DNA of 21,530 nucleotides. It comes from a virus. Both the position numbers and the translations under genes were made by a program. The stretch spans positions 1-21,530 of the IMG/VR virus record IMGVR_UViG_3300008267_000465; one strand, 5' to 3'. How positions within the stretch are numbered: the first letter of the stretch is position 1; every line of letters begins with the position of its first letter. Below the pieces are notes generated by a model, which worked only from the letters and a program-made list of their open reading frames with translations, was not told the DNA's origin and ran no database searches. This document shows positions 1 through 6,614 of this stretch, one piece after another.

Positions 1-1
1 G

Positions 2-499
2 AAAGTGGGCTTGGGCGTTGCTAATATCACGCTTGAATATCTTGAAAATCTTAATAGATTTACATTTACAGAAGACAAGACAGAAATCAAAAACAGAATG
101 GTTAAACAATTCCAGGCGTCTCAATCTGGAATTAGCCAAGATAAACTTGACGGCCGTGGTAAAATCCGTTTGGCTCACTATTTTGTGGAGATTGAGGTAT
201 ATGATTGGAGTGTAAGTGATGATGAAGAAGTAAACTTATCTAACGGAGTTAAAAATACAATGGTAACTCGCCTTGGTTTACAAGTTAGATTTACCGATGC
301 GGAAACAGGAGAAATTATAGCAGCATCAGGTTTAGGTGAAGCAAAAACAACTCGTGAATTAACATTCTTATCAGACGCAACAGTCGATCCAGTTAAATTT
401 AATCAATCAACAGTTTCAATAGCAACTAAAAAAGCTCTAGATATAGCTTGTGCTCGTATCTTAAAGCGTATGGTTACTAAAGGAGTATTCGAAAAATAA
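2..499 (+). CDS. CsgG-like secretion-pore protein, 3' part only
   Basis: The reading frame is open to the left edge, so the true start lies outside the window; the GTG at 5 is only the first possible start inside it. About 165 residues remain. The visible part resembles the C-terminal half of CsgG-family proteins: an acidic/aromatic strand region (AHYFVEIEVYDW), then a strand pair reading LGLQVRFTDAETGEIIAAS, which matches the CsgG pattern of a hydrophobic strand followed by a D-x-x-TGE-I turn, then a C-terminal helix ending ALDIACARILKRM. Known CsgG is a lipoprotein that forms the outer-membrane pore for curli export; the lipobox would be in the missing N-terminus. The downstream genes encode exported and outer-membrane proteins, which fits a role in the cell envelope. 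CsgG-like genes have been noted in marine phages. Family assignment is by motif resemblance only, so other CsgG-fold lipoproteins remain possible. Confidence 0.6.
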   Translation, partial: KVGLGVANITLEYLENLNRFTFTEDKTEIKNRMVKQFQASQSGISQDKLDGRGKIRLAHYFVEIEVYDWSVSDDEEVNLSNGVKNTMVTRLGLQVRFTDAETGEIIAASGLGEAKTTRELTFLSDATVDPVKFNQSTVSIATKKALDIACARILKRMVTKGVFEK

Positions 500-503
500 A
501 ATT

Positions 504-611
504 ATGGGAACAGCAGCAAAAAAGAAACGTCCAATGCGTAGTAAGCGCTCTGGAGTTAAAAAATTAGAACAAGTAAAAAAGAATTTAGCTATTCTTAGTA
601 AGTTAAAATAA
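504..611 (+). CDS. small basic hypothetical protein (35 aa)
   Basis: A 35-residue ORF (MGTAAKKKRPMRSKRSGVKK...) starts 5 bases after the CsgG-like gene and its TAA shares one base with the ATG of the next gene (TAATG). It is strongly basic (Lys/Arg rich, almost no acidic residues) with no signal peptide or membrane segment. The tight fit between two genes supports it being translated. The function is not recognised; a nucleic-acid or anionic-surface binding peptide is possible from charge alone. It has no Shine-Dalgarno sequence, only an A-rich upstream region, as for most genes here. Confidence 0.5.
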   Translation: MGTAAKKKRPMRSKRSGVKKLEQVKKNLAILSKLK

Positions 612-1420
612 TGAAAAAGTTATTACTTATATTATTGTTATCTCCATTATTTGTATTCTCACAAGATGCGAAGAATAGAGAAATGCAAATGCAAGTAAAT
701 AACTTACAACCACCTCCACCTCCACCCCCAGGACCTAAAGGTTCATTAGTTAAAACAAATGCATTTCTAACTTCATCTGATTTTGTATTCTTACAAAAAC
801 CAACTTATGTAGGTGGGTGGTTACAAGCAGTATCTTTGGGGTGGGGTAAATCATCAGCAAATGGTGTTTACTCTTATGGTGGTAATGGATTTATAACAAC
901 AGATGGTTCTCAAATAGGTATCTCAGGATTTGCATCTAAAGGTAATAATAACTTTTTTCTTTCTTATGTTGAGTTAGCTAAAAGTAGAACAACAACAATT
1001 ACTTATGCTAAATTATATAAAGGTAAATGGAATAAAGGATTTGGTATTAACTTGTCTTCATCATTTAGTCAAGTTGTAAAATCAGATTCATTACCACCAA
1101 TGCATATAGTGGCTCCTTCAGTAATGTTTTTTATTAATAGGCCATTTAGTGTAGGTAAATTTGTAATAACACCTGATTTATTACTTAGTTATTCAAATCC
1201 ATACTTCGATCCAGGTAAAAATTCAGTTACTTTTTTAGGTGCTGAAAGATGGGTAGGGTTTGAATGGGATCCAACATTTAATGCATTAGTAGGAACATCA
1301 GTAGGTTATAAAATAAGTAAACGATTTATATTATTAGTTGCTTATAAAGGCAACATTAATACTAATCCAAAATTTGGGTTAATGAATAATATTTCAATTG
1401 GTAACAAATTTAATTTTTAA
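611..1420 (+). CDS. predicted outer-membrane beta-barrel protein with Pro-rich N-terminus
   Basis: The 269-residue product starts with a clear signal peptide (MKKLLLILLLSPLFVFS|Q), with the likely cut before Gln18 as is common in Bacteroidota. A linker follows with seven consecutive prolines (residues 34-40). The rest is rich in alternating hydrophobic/polar strands with Gly, Ser, Asn and aromatic residues, and ends in Phe (NKFNF), as expected of an outer-membrane barrel recognised by the BAM machinery. Its C-terminal ~100 residues resemble those of the protein encoded at 1660-3009 (shared GYKISKRF / YSFKISKRF strand, and K/R-P-[FY] and NPY/SPY segments), so the two are probably paralogues. 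It is translationally close-packed with its neighbours. The precise function is unknown; pore, adhesin or surface-modifying roles are all open. Confidence 0.65.
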   Translation: MKKLLLILLLSPLFVFSQDAKNREMQMQVNNLQPPPPPPPGPKGSLVKTNAFLTSSDFVFLQKPTYVGGWLQAVSLGWGKSSANGVYSYGGNGFITTDGSQIGISGFASKGNNNFFLSYVELAKSRTTTITYAKLYKGKWNKGFGINLSSSFSQVVKSDSLPPMHIVAPSVMFFINRPFSVGKFVITPDLLLSYSNPYFDPGKNSVTFLGAERWVGFEWDPTFNALVGTSVGYKISKRFILLVAYKGNINTNPKFGLMNNISIGNKFNF

Positions 1421-1423
1421 AAC

Positions 1424-1660
1424 ATGAAACAAAAATCATTACTAATAACTGGTTTGTTGATTATATTATCTTTAATATTATTTGCTATGGTAGGGTGTGA
1501 GCCGGTTAGACACACTCGTATATCACATTCATATAGACCTAGAACATATGTTCAATTCGATCACTATTGGGTTAATAATAGACCTTATTATCAACCAAGA
1601 GTAATTATCATTCAACCAAAACAACCTCGTCGTCAGTCAAATAGGAGAGGCAAACACTAA
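1424..1660 (+). CDS. small predicted lipoprotein (78 aa)
   Basis: The N-terminus has two lysines, a long hydrophobic stretch and a lipobox-like M-V-G-C ending at Cys25, which predicts signal peptidase II cleavage and lipid attachment. The mature part is about 53 residues, rich in Tyr, Arg, His, Pro and Gln, and strongly basic at the end (QPRRQSNRRGKH). It has no recognisable domain. It sits 3 bases after the barrel gene, and its stop overlaps the next ATG (TAATG), so it probably belongs to the same operon and envelope assembly. It could be an accessory factor for one of the two barrels or for the CsgG-like pore; this is inference from context. Confidence 0.6.
   Translation: MKQKSLLITGLLIILSLILFAMVGCEPVRHTRISHSYRPRTYVQFDHYWVNNRPYYQPRVIIIQPKQPRRQSNRRGKH
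1643..1650 (+). promoter_or_regulatory. Shine-Dalgarno-like site before the stalk protein
   Basis: AGGAGAGG lies 9 bases upstream of the ATG at 1660. Most genes here have no such site, so it stands out. It also encodes Arg-Arg-Gly of the preceding gene, so it may be coincidental. Confidence 0.3.
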
Positions 1661-3009
1661 TGAAGAAATGGATATTACATTCATTAATATTAGTTTTGTT
1701 TTTATTGGCTAATAAAGCCAACGGCCAATCCATAATTCAAACATACATTGATCCCTGTGATAGCAAAGTCTACACAGTAGTAGTTCCCATCTCATCTAAT
1801 CAACCTGGAGTACTAGTGCTTATTAGAAATAAGTCTAGAATTTTTACATACGCTGACTTTACTTCAGGCACGGTAACTAAATGGATCAGTGAAATATTTG
1901 CAATACCATGTCCTGTAGCAACAACAGTATCACAAACAATAACTCAACAAGTATCTCAAGCAGCAGCTCAAGCAGCCTCATCAGCAGCAGGCGCAGCAGC
2001 TTCCTCAGCCGCATCCTCAGCAGCATCAAGTGCAGCAAGTGGAGCAGCTTCAGGAGCAGCATCAGGCGCCGCTTCAACATCTGCTTCGAGTGCATCAACA
2101 TCGGGAGCATCATCCTCCTCCCAATCTTCATCCTCATCTTCCCAATCCTCATCATCGGGTGGGGAGTCCTCTTCATCTACATCAAGTGGGGAGAGCAAAA
2201 GCGAAAGCTCAAGTTCAAGCAGCGAATCAAGCTCAGAGAGCAAAAGTGAAAGTAAATCTGAAAGTAAAGAAGAATCTAAATCTGAATCTAAAGAAGAAAA
2301 GAAAGAAGATAAAAAGGAAGAAAAAAAAGAGGAAAAGAAAGAAGAAAAGAAAAAAATAGCAATAAATCCTATAATGATAGGTTCAGATCTAACTGTAGGA
2401 CAAAACGCTACAGGTGGATTTACACCTGTTATATCACTTGGTGTGAACCAATCATCAGCCACAGGTGAATCAAGCTGGGGTGTAACAAGTATGATATGGG
2501 CTGATTTAAAGTCAATAGCGTTATCTGCTAATAAAAGTGAGTTAGTATTTAAAAACGGTCAATTAAAGTCAATTAACGCATATTCATACACTATAGCTCG
2601 TGTTAATGGTACTAATATGACATTTGGTGGTTACACATATATTAAACCTCATCCTAAGCATGGTACTTTAGGATTTAATGCTTCATATATTAATATTAAA
2701 TTAAAAGGAGAAAGTGACTACACATATTCATTTATGTCATCATTAACTGGATTTTGGACTAAACCATACCAAATAAACTTAAAAACAACATTATCACCAG
2801 GTGTATTCATAATGTCTTCACCTTATTCATACAATACAGGTACAGGCAATACTTGGAACTACAATATTAGTGGATTGGTTGGGTGTGGTTATTCATTTAA
2901 AATAAGTAAACGTTTTGGATTTCAAGCCGATTATAAAGTAATGGTATCTACAGTGCCAGGCTCTCCTATACTTAGTTTCTTCCTTATAGGTTCTAAGATG
3001 CAATTATAG
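1660..3009 (+). CDS. exported protein: A/S and E/K low-complexity stalk plus predicted C-terminal beta-barrel
   Basis: The 449-residue protein has a signal peptide (residues 1-22, cut likely before Gln23), a short N-terminal domain (about 24-95) with two cysteines (33 and 84) that could form a disulfide, then a long low-complexity region (100-232). That region passes from Ala/Ser repeats to Ser-rich, then Ser/Glu/Lys, then a Glu/Lys run. From about 233 to the end it has barrel-like alternating strands, similar to the C-terminus of the protein encoded at 611-1420. The architecture suggests an outer-membrane-anchored protein holding a flexible or helical stalk in the periplasm or outside the cell. 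Repeat content makes expansion and contraction by slippage likely. No exact family is recognised. The second barrel paralogue, the lipoprotein and the CsgG-like gene beside it suggest one envelope complex. Confidence 0.65.
   Translation: MKKWILHSLILVLFLLANKANGQSIIQTYIDPCDSKVYTVVVPISSNQPGVLVLIRNKSRIFTYADFTSGTVTKWISEIFAIPCPVATTVSQTITQQVSQAAAQAASSAAGAAASSAASSAASSAASGAASGAASGAASTSASSASTSGASSSSQSSSSSSQSSSSGGESSSSTSSGESKSESSSSSSESSSESKSESKSESKEESKSESKEEKKEDKKEEKKEEKKEEKKKIAINPIMIGSDLTVGQNATGGFTPVISLGVNQSSATGESSWGVTSMIWADLKSIALSANKSELVFKNGQLKSINAYSYTIARVNGTNMTFGGYTYIKPHPKHGTLGFNASYINIKLKGESDYTYSFMSSLTGFWTKPYQINLKTTLSPGVFIMSSPYSYNTGTGNTWNYNISGLVGCGYSFKISKRFGFQADYKVMVSTVPGSPILSFFLIGSKMQL
1957..2355 (+). 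repeat. low-complexity coding repeat (Ala/Ser to Glu/Lys)
   Basis: About 400 bases encode degenerate repeats: SSAA/SGAA units made of GCA/GCC/TCA/TCC codons, then Ser runs, then SES/KSE and EEKK units of GAA/AAA/TCT codons. The first half has more C and G than the flanking AT-rich DNA, while the second half is nearly pure purine. Long spurious ORFs in other frames and on the other strand result from this composition and are not genes. Confidence 0.85.
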
Positions 3010-3021
3010 ATATTTATATAC

Positions 3022-3654
3022 ATGAAGTATATATTATCATTATTGTTATTAATTACTGTTACATCTTATAGTCAAGATACAGTTACACTAGTTCATAAAG
3101 CGTATAAAACAACTTATAGTAAGTCAAAACACTATCCTGTTAAAGTAGAATGGTGGTTGACTAAAGCATCATTAACATGTGATGTTAAAGTTAAACGTGG
3201 GGATAAATTTATTCCTGATCCAAAATTATCATCTGAAACAAATTTACAAGCTGATTATACAGGTCAAGGATTTGATCGTGGTCATAACTTTCCTGCTGCT
3301 GATGCATCATGTGATCAAGTAGCAAATGAAGAATCATTTTATTTTAGTAATATGACTGCTCAATACCCAGCACTTAATCGTGGTGACTGGAAATCATTAG
3401 AAACATTAGCTCGTGATTACGCTATTAAAGAAGATTCAGTACATGTTTGGTGTGGCTCAGTAGGTGTAGCTAAAAAAATAGGCACAACATCAGTTCCAAC
3501 ACAATGTTGGAAAGTACTTTATTTTGTTAAGTCAAAAGAGTGGATGGCGTTTTTATTTGATAATAACACAACTAAAGCAGACGGACTTAAAAATAATGAA
3601 GCTACAGTCGCGGACATTGAAAAGCTAACTGGGTTTAAATTTAAAAAGAAGTAA
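3022..3654 (+). CDS. exported DNA/RNA non-specific endonuclease (NUC1/Serratia-type)
   Basis: The 210-residue protein starts with a signal peptide (MKYILSLLLLITVTSYS|Q, cut before Gln18). The nuclease signature DRGH is at 85-88, followed by N-F-P-A-A-D. Downstream, FSNMTAQYPALNRGDWKSLE (108-127) carries the conserved Asn110 and the Mg-binding-type Asn119. In this family the histidine of DRGH is the general base and the later Asn binds the metal; products are short 5'-phosphorylated oligonucleotides. Four cysteines in the mature part could form disulfides, fitting an oxidising compartment. The gene is 12 bases after the stalk-protein gene. An exported nuclease in a phage could digest released host DNA, extracellular DNA or the DNA of a superinfecting phage; the sequence cannot decide between these. 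Confidence 0.85.
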   Translation: MKYILSLLLLITVTSYSQDTVTLVHKAYKTTYSKSKHYPVKVEWWLTKASLTCDVKVKRGDKFIPDPKLSSETNLQADYTGQGFDRGHNFPAADASCDQVANEESFYFSNMTAQYPALNRGDWKSLETLARDYAIKEDSVHVWCGSVGVAKKIGTTSVPTQCWKVLYFVKSKEWMAFLFDNNTTKADGLKNNEATVADIEKLTGFKFKKK

Positions 3655-3662
3655 TTTTGGCT

Positions 3663-3687
3663 TGACCTAAATAATTTATTATATTTA
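3663..3687 (+). promoter_or_regulatory. phage promoter-like motif (TGACC-N12-TATATTTA)
   Basis: TGACC at 3663-3667 (as TTGACCT) and TATATTTA at 3680-3687 are separated by 12 bases. The ATG at 3692 begins 4 bases after the box. The same arrangement occurs before 4478, 5874 and, with a weaker upstream part, 9458. It resembles the Bacteroidota TTG / TAnnTTTG promoter with a short spacer. Confidence 0.6.
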
Positions 3688-3691
3688 GGAT

Positions 3692-4192
3692 ATGTATAAA
3701 GTCAAACAATTTTTCAAGCGCATTTATAATTTATATCGCTGGTTTCCAATTATATGGAATGACCAGGACTGGGATGACCATTATATATTTGAAATACTCA
3801 AGTTCAAATTAAAAAATCAAGCCGAGTACATTGGTGGCAAAGACAGATATATTGGAGCTAAACGTGATGCTGAAATAATGATGTTATGTACTCGTCTAAT
3901 AGATAAAGTACAAGATGAATGGTATGGTAGAGAATATCTTGACTACCAAAAATCAGAAATGAAATTCACCCCCAGTGAATCACATCCAGGTAGTTATGAA
4001 ATGGAATTTGAAGAATTATCAGAACATTATGATGATTACTTTAAAAAGTATCCATTAATATATAGAATGGTTCCTGATTTAAACGCATCTAAAGATAAAA
4101 TTGCTTTCCAAATAGCCAAAATAAACGAAGAACGAGCTCATAAATTATTATTCACAATACTAGAACAAAATATTAGAAGATGGTGGGATTAA
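3692..4192 (+). CDS. conserved-looking phage hypothetical protein (166 aa)
   Basis: The product starts MYKVKQFFKRIYNLYRWFPIIWND, followed by an acidic-aromatic segment (DQDWDDHYIFEILKFKL) and a predominantly helical body with many charged residues; it ends with two tryptophans (RRWWD). No signal peptide or clear membrane segment is present. I associate this kind of protein with conserved hypothetical proteins of T4-like phages but know of no function. It is the first gene after the exported-protein block and has its own promoter-like motif, so it probably opens a new transcription unit. The next small gene overlaps its end by 13 bases. Confidence 0.75.
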   Translation: MYKVKQFFKRIYNLYRWFPIIWNDQDWDDHYIFEILKFKLKNQAEYIGGKDRYIGAKRDAEIMMLCTRLIDKVQDEWYGREYLDYQKSEMKFTPSESHPGSYEMEFEELSEHYDDYFKKYPLIYRMVPDLNASKDKIAFQIAKINEERAHKLLFTILEQNIRRWWD

Positions 4193-4320
4193 TTATACCT
4201 GTAATATTTTCATTTGCTTTAATAGCATATGAAATGTATACAGCCCCAATGATGGATGACGATGGTCGTATAACACAAGAGGGTAAAAAATTATCTGATT
4301 TATTTAAAAAGAAAAAATAA
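4180..4320 (+). CDS. small single-pass membrane protein (46 aa)
   Basis: The ORF runs from an ATG inside the end of the preceding gene and ends in TAATG shared with the next gene. The N-terminal ~16 residues (VGLIIPVIFSFALIA) form a hydrophobic segment; the tail is hydrophilic and ends in four lysines. It is unrecognised. The chain of overlaps with both neighbours supports it being a real gene. Together with the next ORF it makes a pair of tiny membrane proteins. Confidence 0.5.
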   Translation: MVGLIIPVIFSFALIAYEMYTAPMMDDDGRITQEGKKLSDLFKKKK

Positions 4321-4463
4321 TGGGACTATTAATTGGAATTGGATGTAGTTTTATATTAGCCGCTATTATAGCTACACTTTGGGTACGTGGAATTGATTAC
4401 ATGAAAGAAAATCATGCTGATTATATTGGTGATGACTTTTTAAACAATGACCCCGACAAATAG
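4320..4463 (+). CDS. small single-pass membrane protein (47 aa)
   Basis: It begins in the TAATG overlap with the previous gene. Residues about 2-22 are hydrophobic (GLLIGIGCSFILAAIIATLWV), followed by a charged tail that ends DPDK. It is unrecognised. Its last codons contain the TGACC of the promoter-like motif that precedes the next gene. Confidence 0.5.
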   Translation: MGLLIGIGCSFILAAIIATLWVRGIDYMKENHADYIGDDFLNNDPDK

Positions 4464-4473
4464 ATTATATTTA
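4448..4473 (+). promoter_or_regulatory. phage promoter-like motif (TGACC-N13-TATATTTA)
   Basis: TGACC at 4448-4452 and TATATTTA at 4466-4473 are 13 bases apart, and the ATG at 4478 starts 4 bases after the box. The upstream element overlaps the end of the preceding coding region. Confidence 0.55.
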
Positions 4474-4477
4474 ATCT

Positions 4478-4705
4478 ATGAATCAACAACCAGTATATCC
4501 TAAAGACGATCCTGAATATAGGAAACGAATCATGGAAGCGTTTTATAAAACAGTTAGGGACACTAATTGGGGCGCTACTGATGATAGTGACTATCAAGGT
4601 AAGCCACGAGGTAGAAAGGCTAAAGTAAAGGAACATATTGAGGCAAAACCAAGAACTATAAGTGAACAAACAGCAGTAAACAAATTTTTTAATTATAATA
4701 AATAA
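4478..4705 (+). CDS. hypothetical protein (75 aa)
   Basis: The product is a charged soluble protein (MNQQPVYPKDDPEYRKRIMEAF...) with a helical N-terminal half, a central basic patch (KPRGRKAKVKEH) and a C-terminal FFNYNK. It is not recognised. A promoter-like motif ends 4 bases before its ATG, which fixes this start. The basic patch could bind nucleic acid, but nothing else supports this. Confidence 0.65.
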   Translation: MNQQPVYPKDDPEYRKRIMEAFYKTVRDTNWGATDDSDYQGKPRGRKAKVKEHIEAKPRTISEQTAVNKFFNYNK

Positions 4706-4708
4706 AAT

Positions 4709-5002
4709 ATGAACAAATCTACATTTATAATAGTAATTGCTCTTGTAGTTGTATTTGGGGTGATAACAGGTTATCAAAACTATAAAATCAACACTTTAGA
4801 AAGTCAAAGTAAAATAGAAGTTTTAGTAGGTGGTGATATTGTAAAGGATTCTCTAATTAAACTAACTGATAGTCTGAATGATGAATTATTTATTCGTCAT
4901 ATTGAAAATGGAAGATATGAATTAACTTTTGAACATTTAAAAGAAGTAAATCCAAAGTTAGGTAAAGAGATGGAAGAGTGGATGGCACACGAAACAGAAT
5001 AA
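4709..5002 (+). CDS. membrane-anchored hypothetical protein (97 aa)
   Basis: It has one N-terminal membrane segment (about residues 5-21, FIIVIALVVVFGVITGY) preceded by Lys, then a mostly helical, charged region up to residue 97. The likely topology is a short inside N-terminus with a soluble domain outside. There is no lipobox or cleavage site of the type seen in the other exported proteins, so it is probably anchored. It is not recognised. It lies 3 bases after the preceding gene and so in the same unit. Confidence 0.65.
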   Translation: MNKSTFIIVIALVVVFGVITGYQNYKINTLESQSKIEVLVGGDIVKDSLIKLTDSLNDELFIRHIENGRYELTFEHLKEVNPKLGKEMEEWMAHETE

Positions 5003-5017
5003 TTAAAATAAAAGGTT

Positions 5018-5842
5018 ATGAATATAATGTATAATATTGACTCAAATACTGGGTTAATGAATTTACGATTTAAGAGAAATGTCTTAGATCCATTAGCTAA
5101 TAAGGATATATTTGAAAAATATATTTTACCTATTTTAGCAATGAATGATAATTTTTGTTTAACAGGTAGTTTATCTCTTAAAATGTTAGGTTTTGAACCT
5201 ATGGGTGATGTTGGTGATTTTGATTTAGCATTAACAGATACATTTACTGAAGATGAGTATAACGCTATTAAAAATTTCTTTCAATTATATAATACTAATG
5301 AAGGGTATAATTTTGATAATGGTACTCCATTAACAAATAAATTTGATTCTAAAGCTCATATGTGGCAGTTGAGAAAGACATGGGAGGAGGAAGTAAATGA
5401 AGACTTAGGAAGATCTAGACACTTTAAATTAGATATTTTTAATGATGAAATGATTCGTAAAAGAGATATTATTGTGGTATATTATGATGATTTTCCTATT
5501 AAATTAGTTCATCCAAGTATTACTTTAAGTTATAGAATGAGATACGCTTTAGATACTAGATCGTCTACAACATTTAAGTATTGGGAGAAAATGAAAGCAT
5601 TCATGGACAATGCTAAAGCATATTATCAGCATGTTAAATTAATATCTAAAATGTATGCTCGTGTCCATGAACATAATGCTAATGTTGAGGGCAATGAAAA
5701 GAAAATTGAACAAATCAGGGCATTAATTGATAGAAGAAACTATAATATGGATGATTTCTTTAAAAAAGTATTTGAAGAAACATTAGATCCATTTACATTA
5801 CTAATAGAAAAAGAACGTGATCAATATATAAATAACAAGTAA
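5018..5842 (+). CDS. nucleotidyltransferase-fold protein (274 aa)
   Basis: Residues 47-74 carry a pattern typical of the Pol-beta-type nucleotidyltransferase fold: a hydrophobic strand then G50-S51, and downstream D67-F-D69-L, the usual two metal-binding acidic residues. The surrounding strand/helix pattern is compatible with the minimal MNT or AbiEii-like group. The C-terminal part (about 180-274) is helical and charged. Proteins of this fold transfer NMPs to proteins, RNAs or small molecules, and some are toxins or phage-defence factors; the substrate here cannot be named. An alternative start at Met4 is possible. It stands alone between small membrane proteins and a promoter-like motif, with no antitoxin-like partner beside it. 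Confidence 0.55.
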   Translation: MNIMYNIDSNTGLMNLRFKRNVLDPLANKDIFEKYILPILAMNDNFCLTGSLSLKMLGFEPMGDVGDFDLALTDTFTEDEYNAIKNFFQLYNTNEGYNFDNGTPLTNKFDSKAHMWQLRKTWEEEVNEDLGRSRHFKLDIFNDEMIRKRDIIVVYYDDFPIKLVHPSITLSYRMRYALDTRSSTTFKYWEKMKAFMDNAKAYYQHVKLISKMYARVHEHNANVEGNEKKIEQIRALIDRRNYNMDDFFKKVFEETLDPFTLLIEKERDQYINNK

Positions 5843-5843
5843 T

Positions 5844-5869
5844 TGACCTAAACTAGATTAATATATTTA
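5844..5869 (+). promoter_or_regulatory. phage promoter-like motif (TGACC-N13-TATATTTA)
   Basis: TTGACCT begins at 5843 (TGACC 5844-5848) and TATATTTA is at 5862-5869, 13 bases apart; the ATG at 5874 starts 4 bases after the box. It occupies almost the whole gap between two genes. Confidence 0.6.
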
Positions 5870-5873
5870 ATAA

Positions 5874-6608
5874 ATGAAAATAGTAGCAATATCAGATACT
5901 CACACGTTCCATGAACGTTTAACTAGCAATGCTAATTTTCCTAATAAATTGCCTTATGGTGACTTACTTATCCATGCTGGTGATTTTTCAAGTACAGGTA
6001 AAAAAGGTGAAGTAGAAGATTTTGCTAATTGGTTAAAACTAGTAGCACCTAACTACACTTATGGAGTAGTGTTTATTGCTGGTAACCATGATAAATCATT
6101 TGATCCGAAATTTAATTATGAAGACAATCAAAAAAATAAGCCGTCGTGGGTGGTTGATATTATATCTGATATTCAATCTAGCGGCAATATACATTATCTT
6201 GAAAACAGCTCAGTTAATATAAACGGTATTAATATTTGGGGCTCACCTATCACACCTTGGTTCCATGGTGACAGATGGGCGTTTAATAGATATAGAGGAG
6301 ATGATATTAAAGCAGTATGGGATACAATTCCAACTGATACTGATATTGTTGTTACTCATGGTCCTGTAGCTTATAAATTAGACTTTACAGTTTATGATAG
6401 ACTATATGTTGGGTGTGAAGATTTAAGAAACGCAGTTAATAAAATTAAACCTAAACTTCATATATCAGGGCATATCCATGAGGGACATGATGTTGAATAT
6501 GATGAATATACAACTTATGTTAATGCTAGTATTTGTACTTTAAGTTATGACCCAACAAACATGCCTTGGGAAATAGAATTATTAGATGGAGAAATTTTAA
6601 TTAAATAA
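5874..6608 (+). CDS. metallophosphoesterase (calcineurin-like)
   Basis: The 244-residue protein shows the full set of metallophosphoesterase motifs: D8-x-H10 (SDTH), G36-D37, G70-N-H-D73, T161-H162-G, and G199-H-I-H-E-G-H205. These residues bind a two-metal centre that hydrolyses phosphomono- or diesters. Length and order resemble the small MPPED/Rv0805-like group, which includes cyclic-nucleotide phosphodiesterases. No signal peptide is present, so it acts in the cytoplasm. Possible phage roles include nucleotide or nucleic-acid end processing and removal of a host signalling nucleotide used in defence; the sequence gives no substrate. It has its own promoter-like motif, and a small membrane gene follows after 6 bases. 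Confidence 0.85.
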   Translation: MKIVAISDTHTFHERLTSNANFPNKLPYGDLLIHAGDFSSTGKKGEVEDFANWLKLVAPNYTYGVVFIAGNHDKSFDPKFNYEDNQKNKPSWVVDIISDIQSSGNIHYLENSSVNINGINIWGSPITPWFHGDRWAFNRYRGDDIKAVWDTIPTDTDIVVTHGPVAYKLDFTVYDRLYVGCEDLRNAVNKIKPKLHISGHIHEGHDVEYDEYTTYVNASICTLSYDPTNMPWEIELLDGEILIK

Positions 6609-6614
6609 AAACAT

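Noticed and set aside
1886-2462. Long ORFs on both strands and in other frames across the low-complexity region
   Set aside because: They arise from the repeated GCA/TCA/GAA/AAA codons of the real plus-strand gene; their products are composition-biased runs with no start context.
3009-3021. GATATTTA 5 bases before the nuclease gene as another promoter copy
   Set aside because: The first base differs, the distance is 5 and not 4, and no TGACC lies upstream.
4421-4777. Minus-strand ORF of 118 codons
   Set aside because: It lies across a promoter-like motif and three plus-strand genes; every other gene is on the plus strand and the product shows only AT-driven Tyr/Phe/Ile bias.
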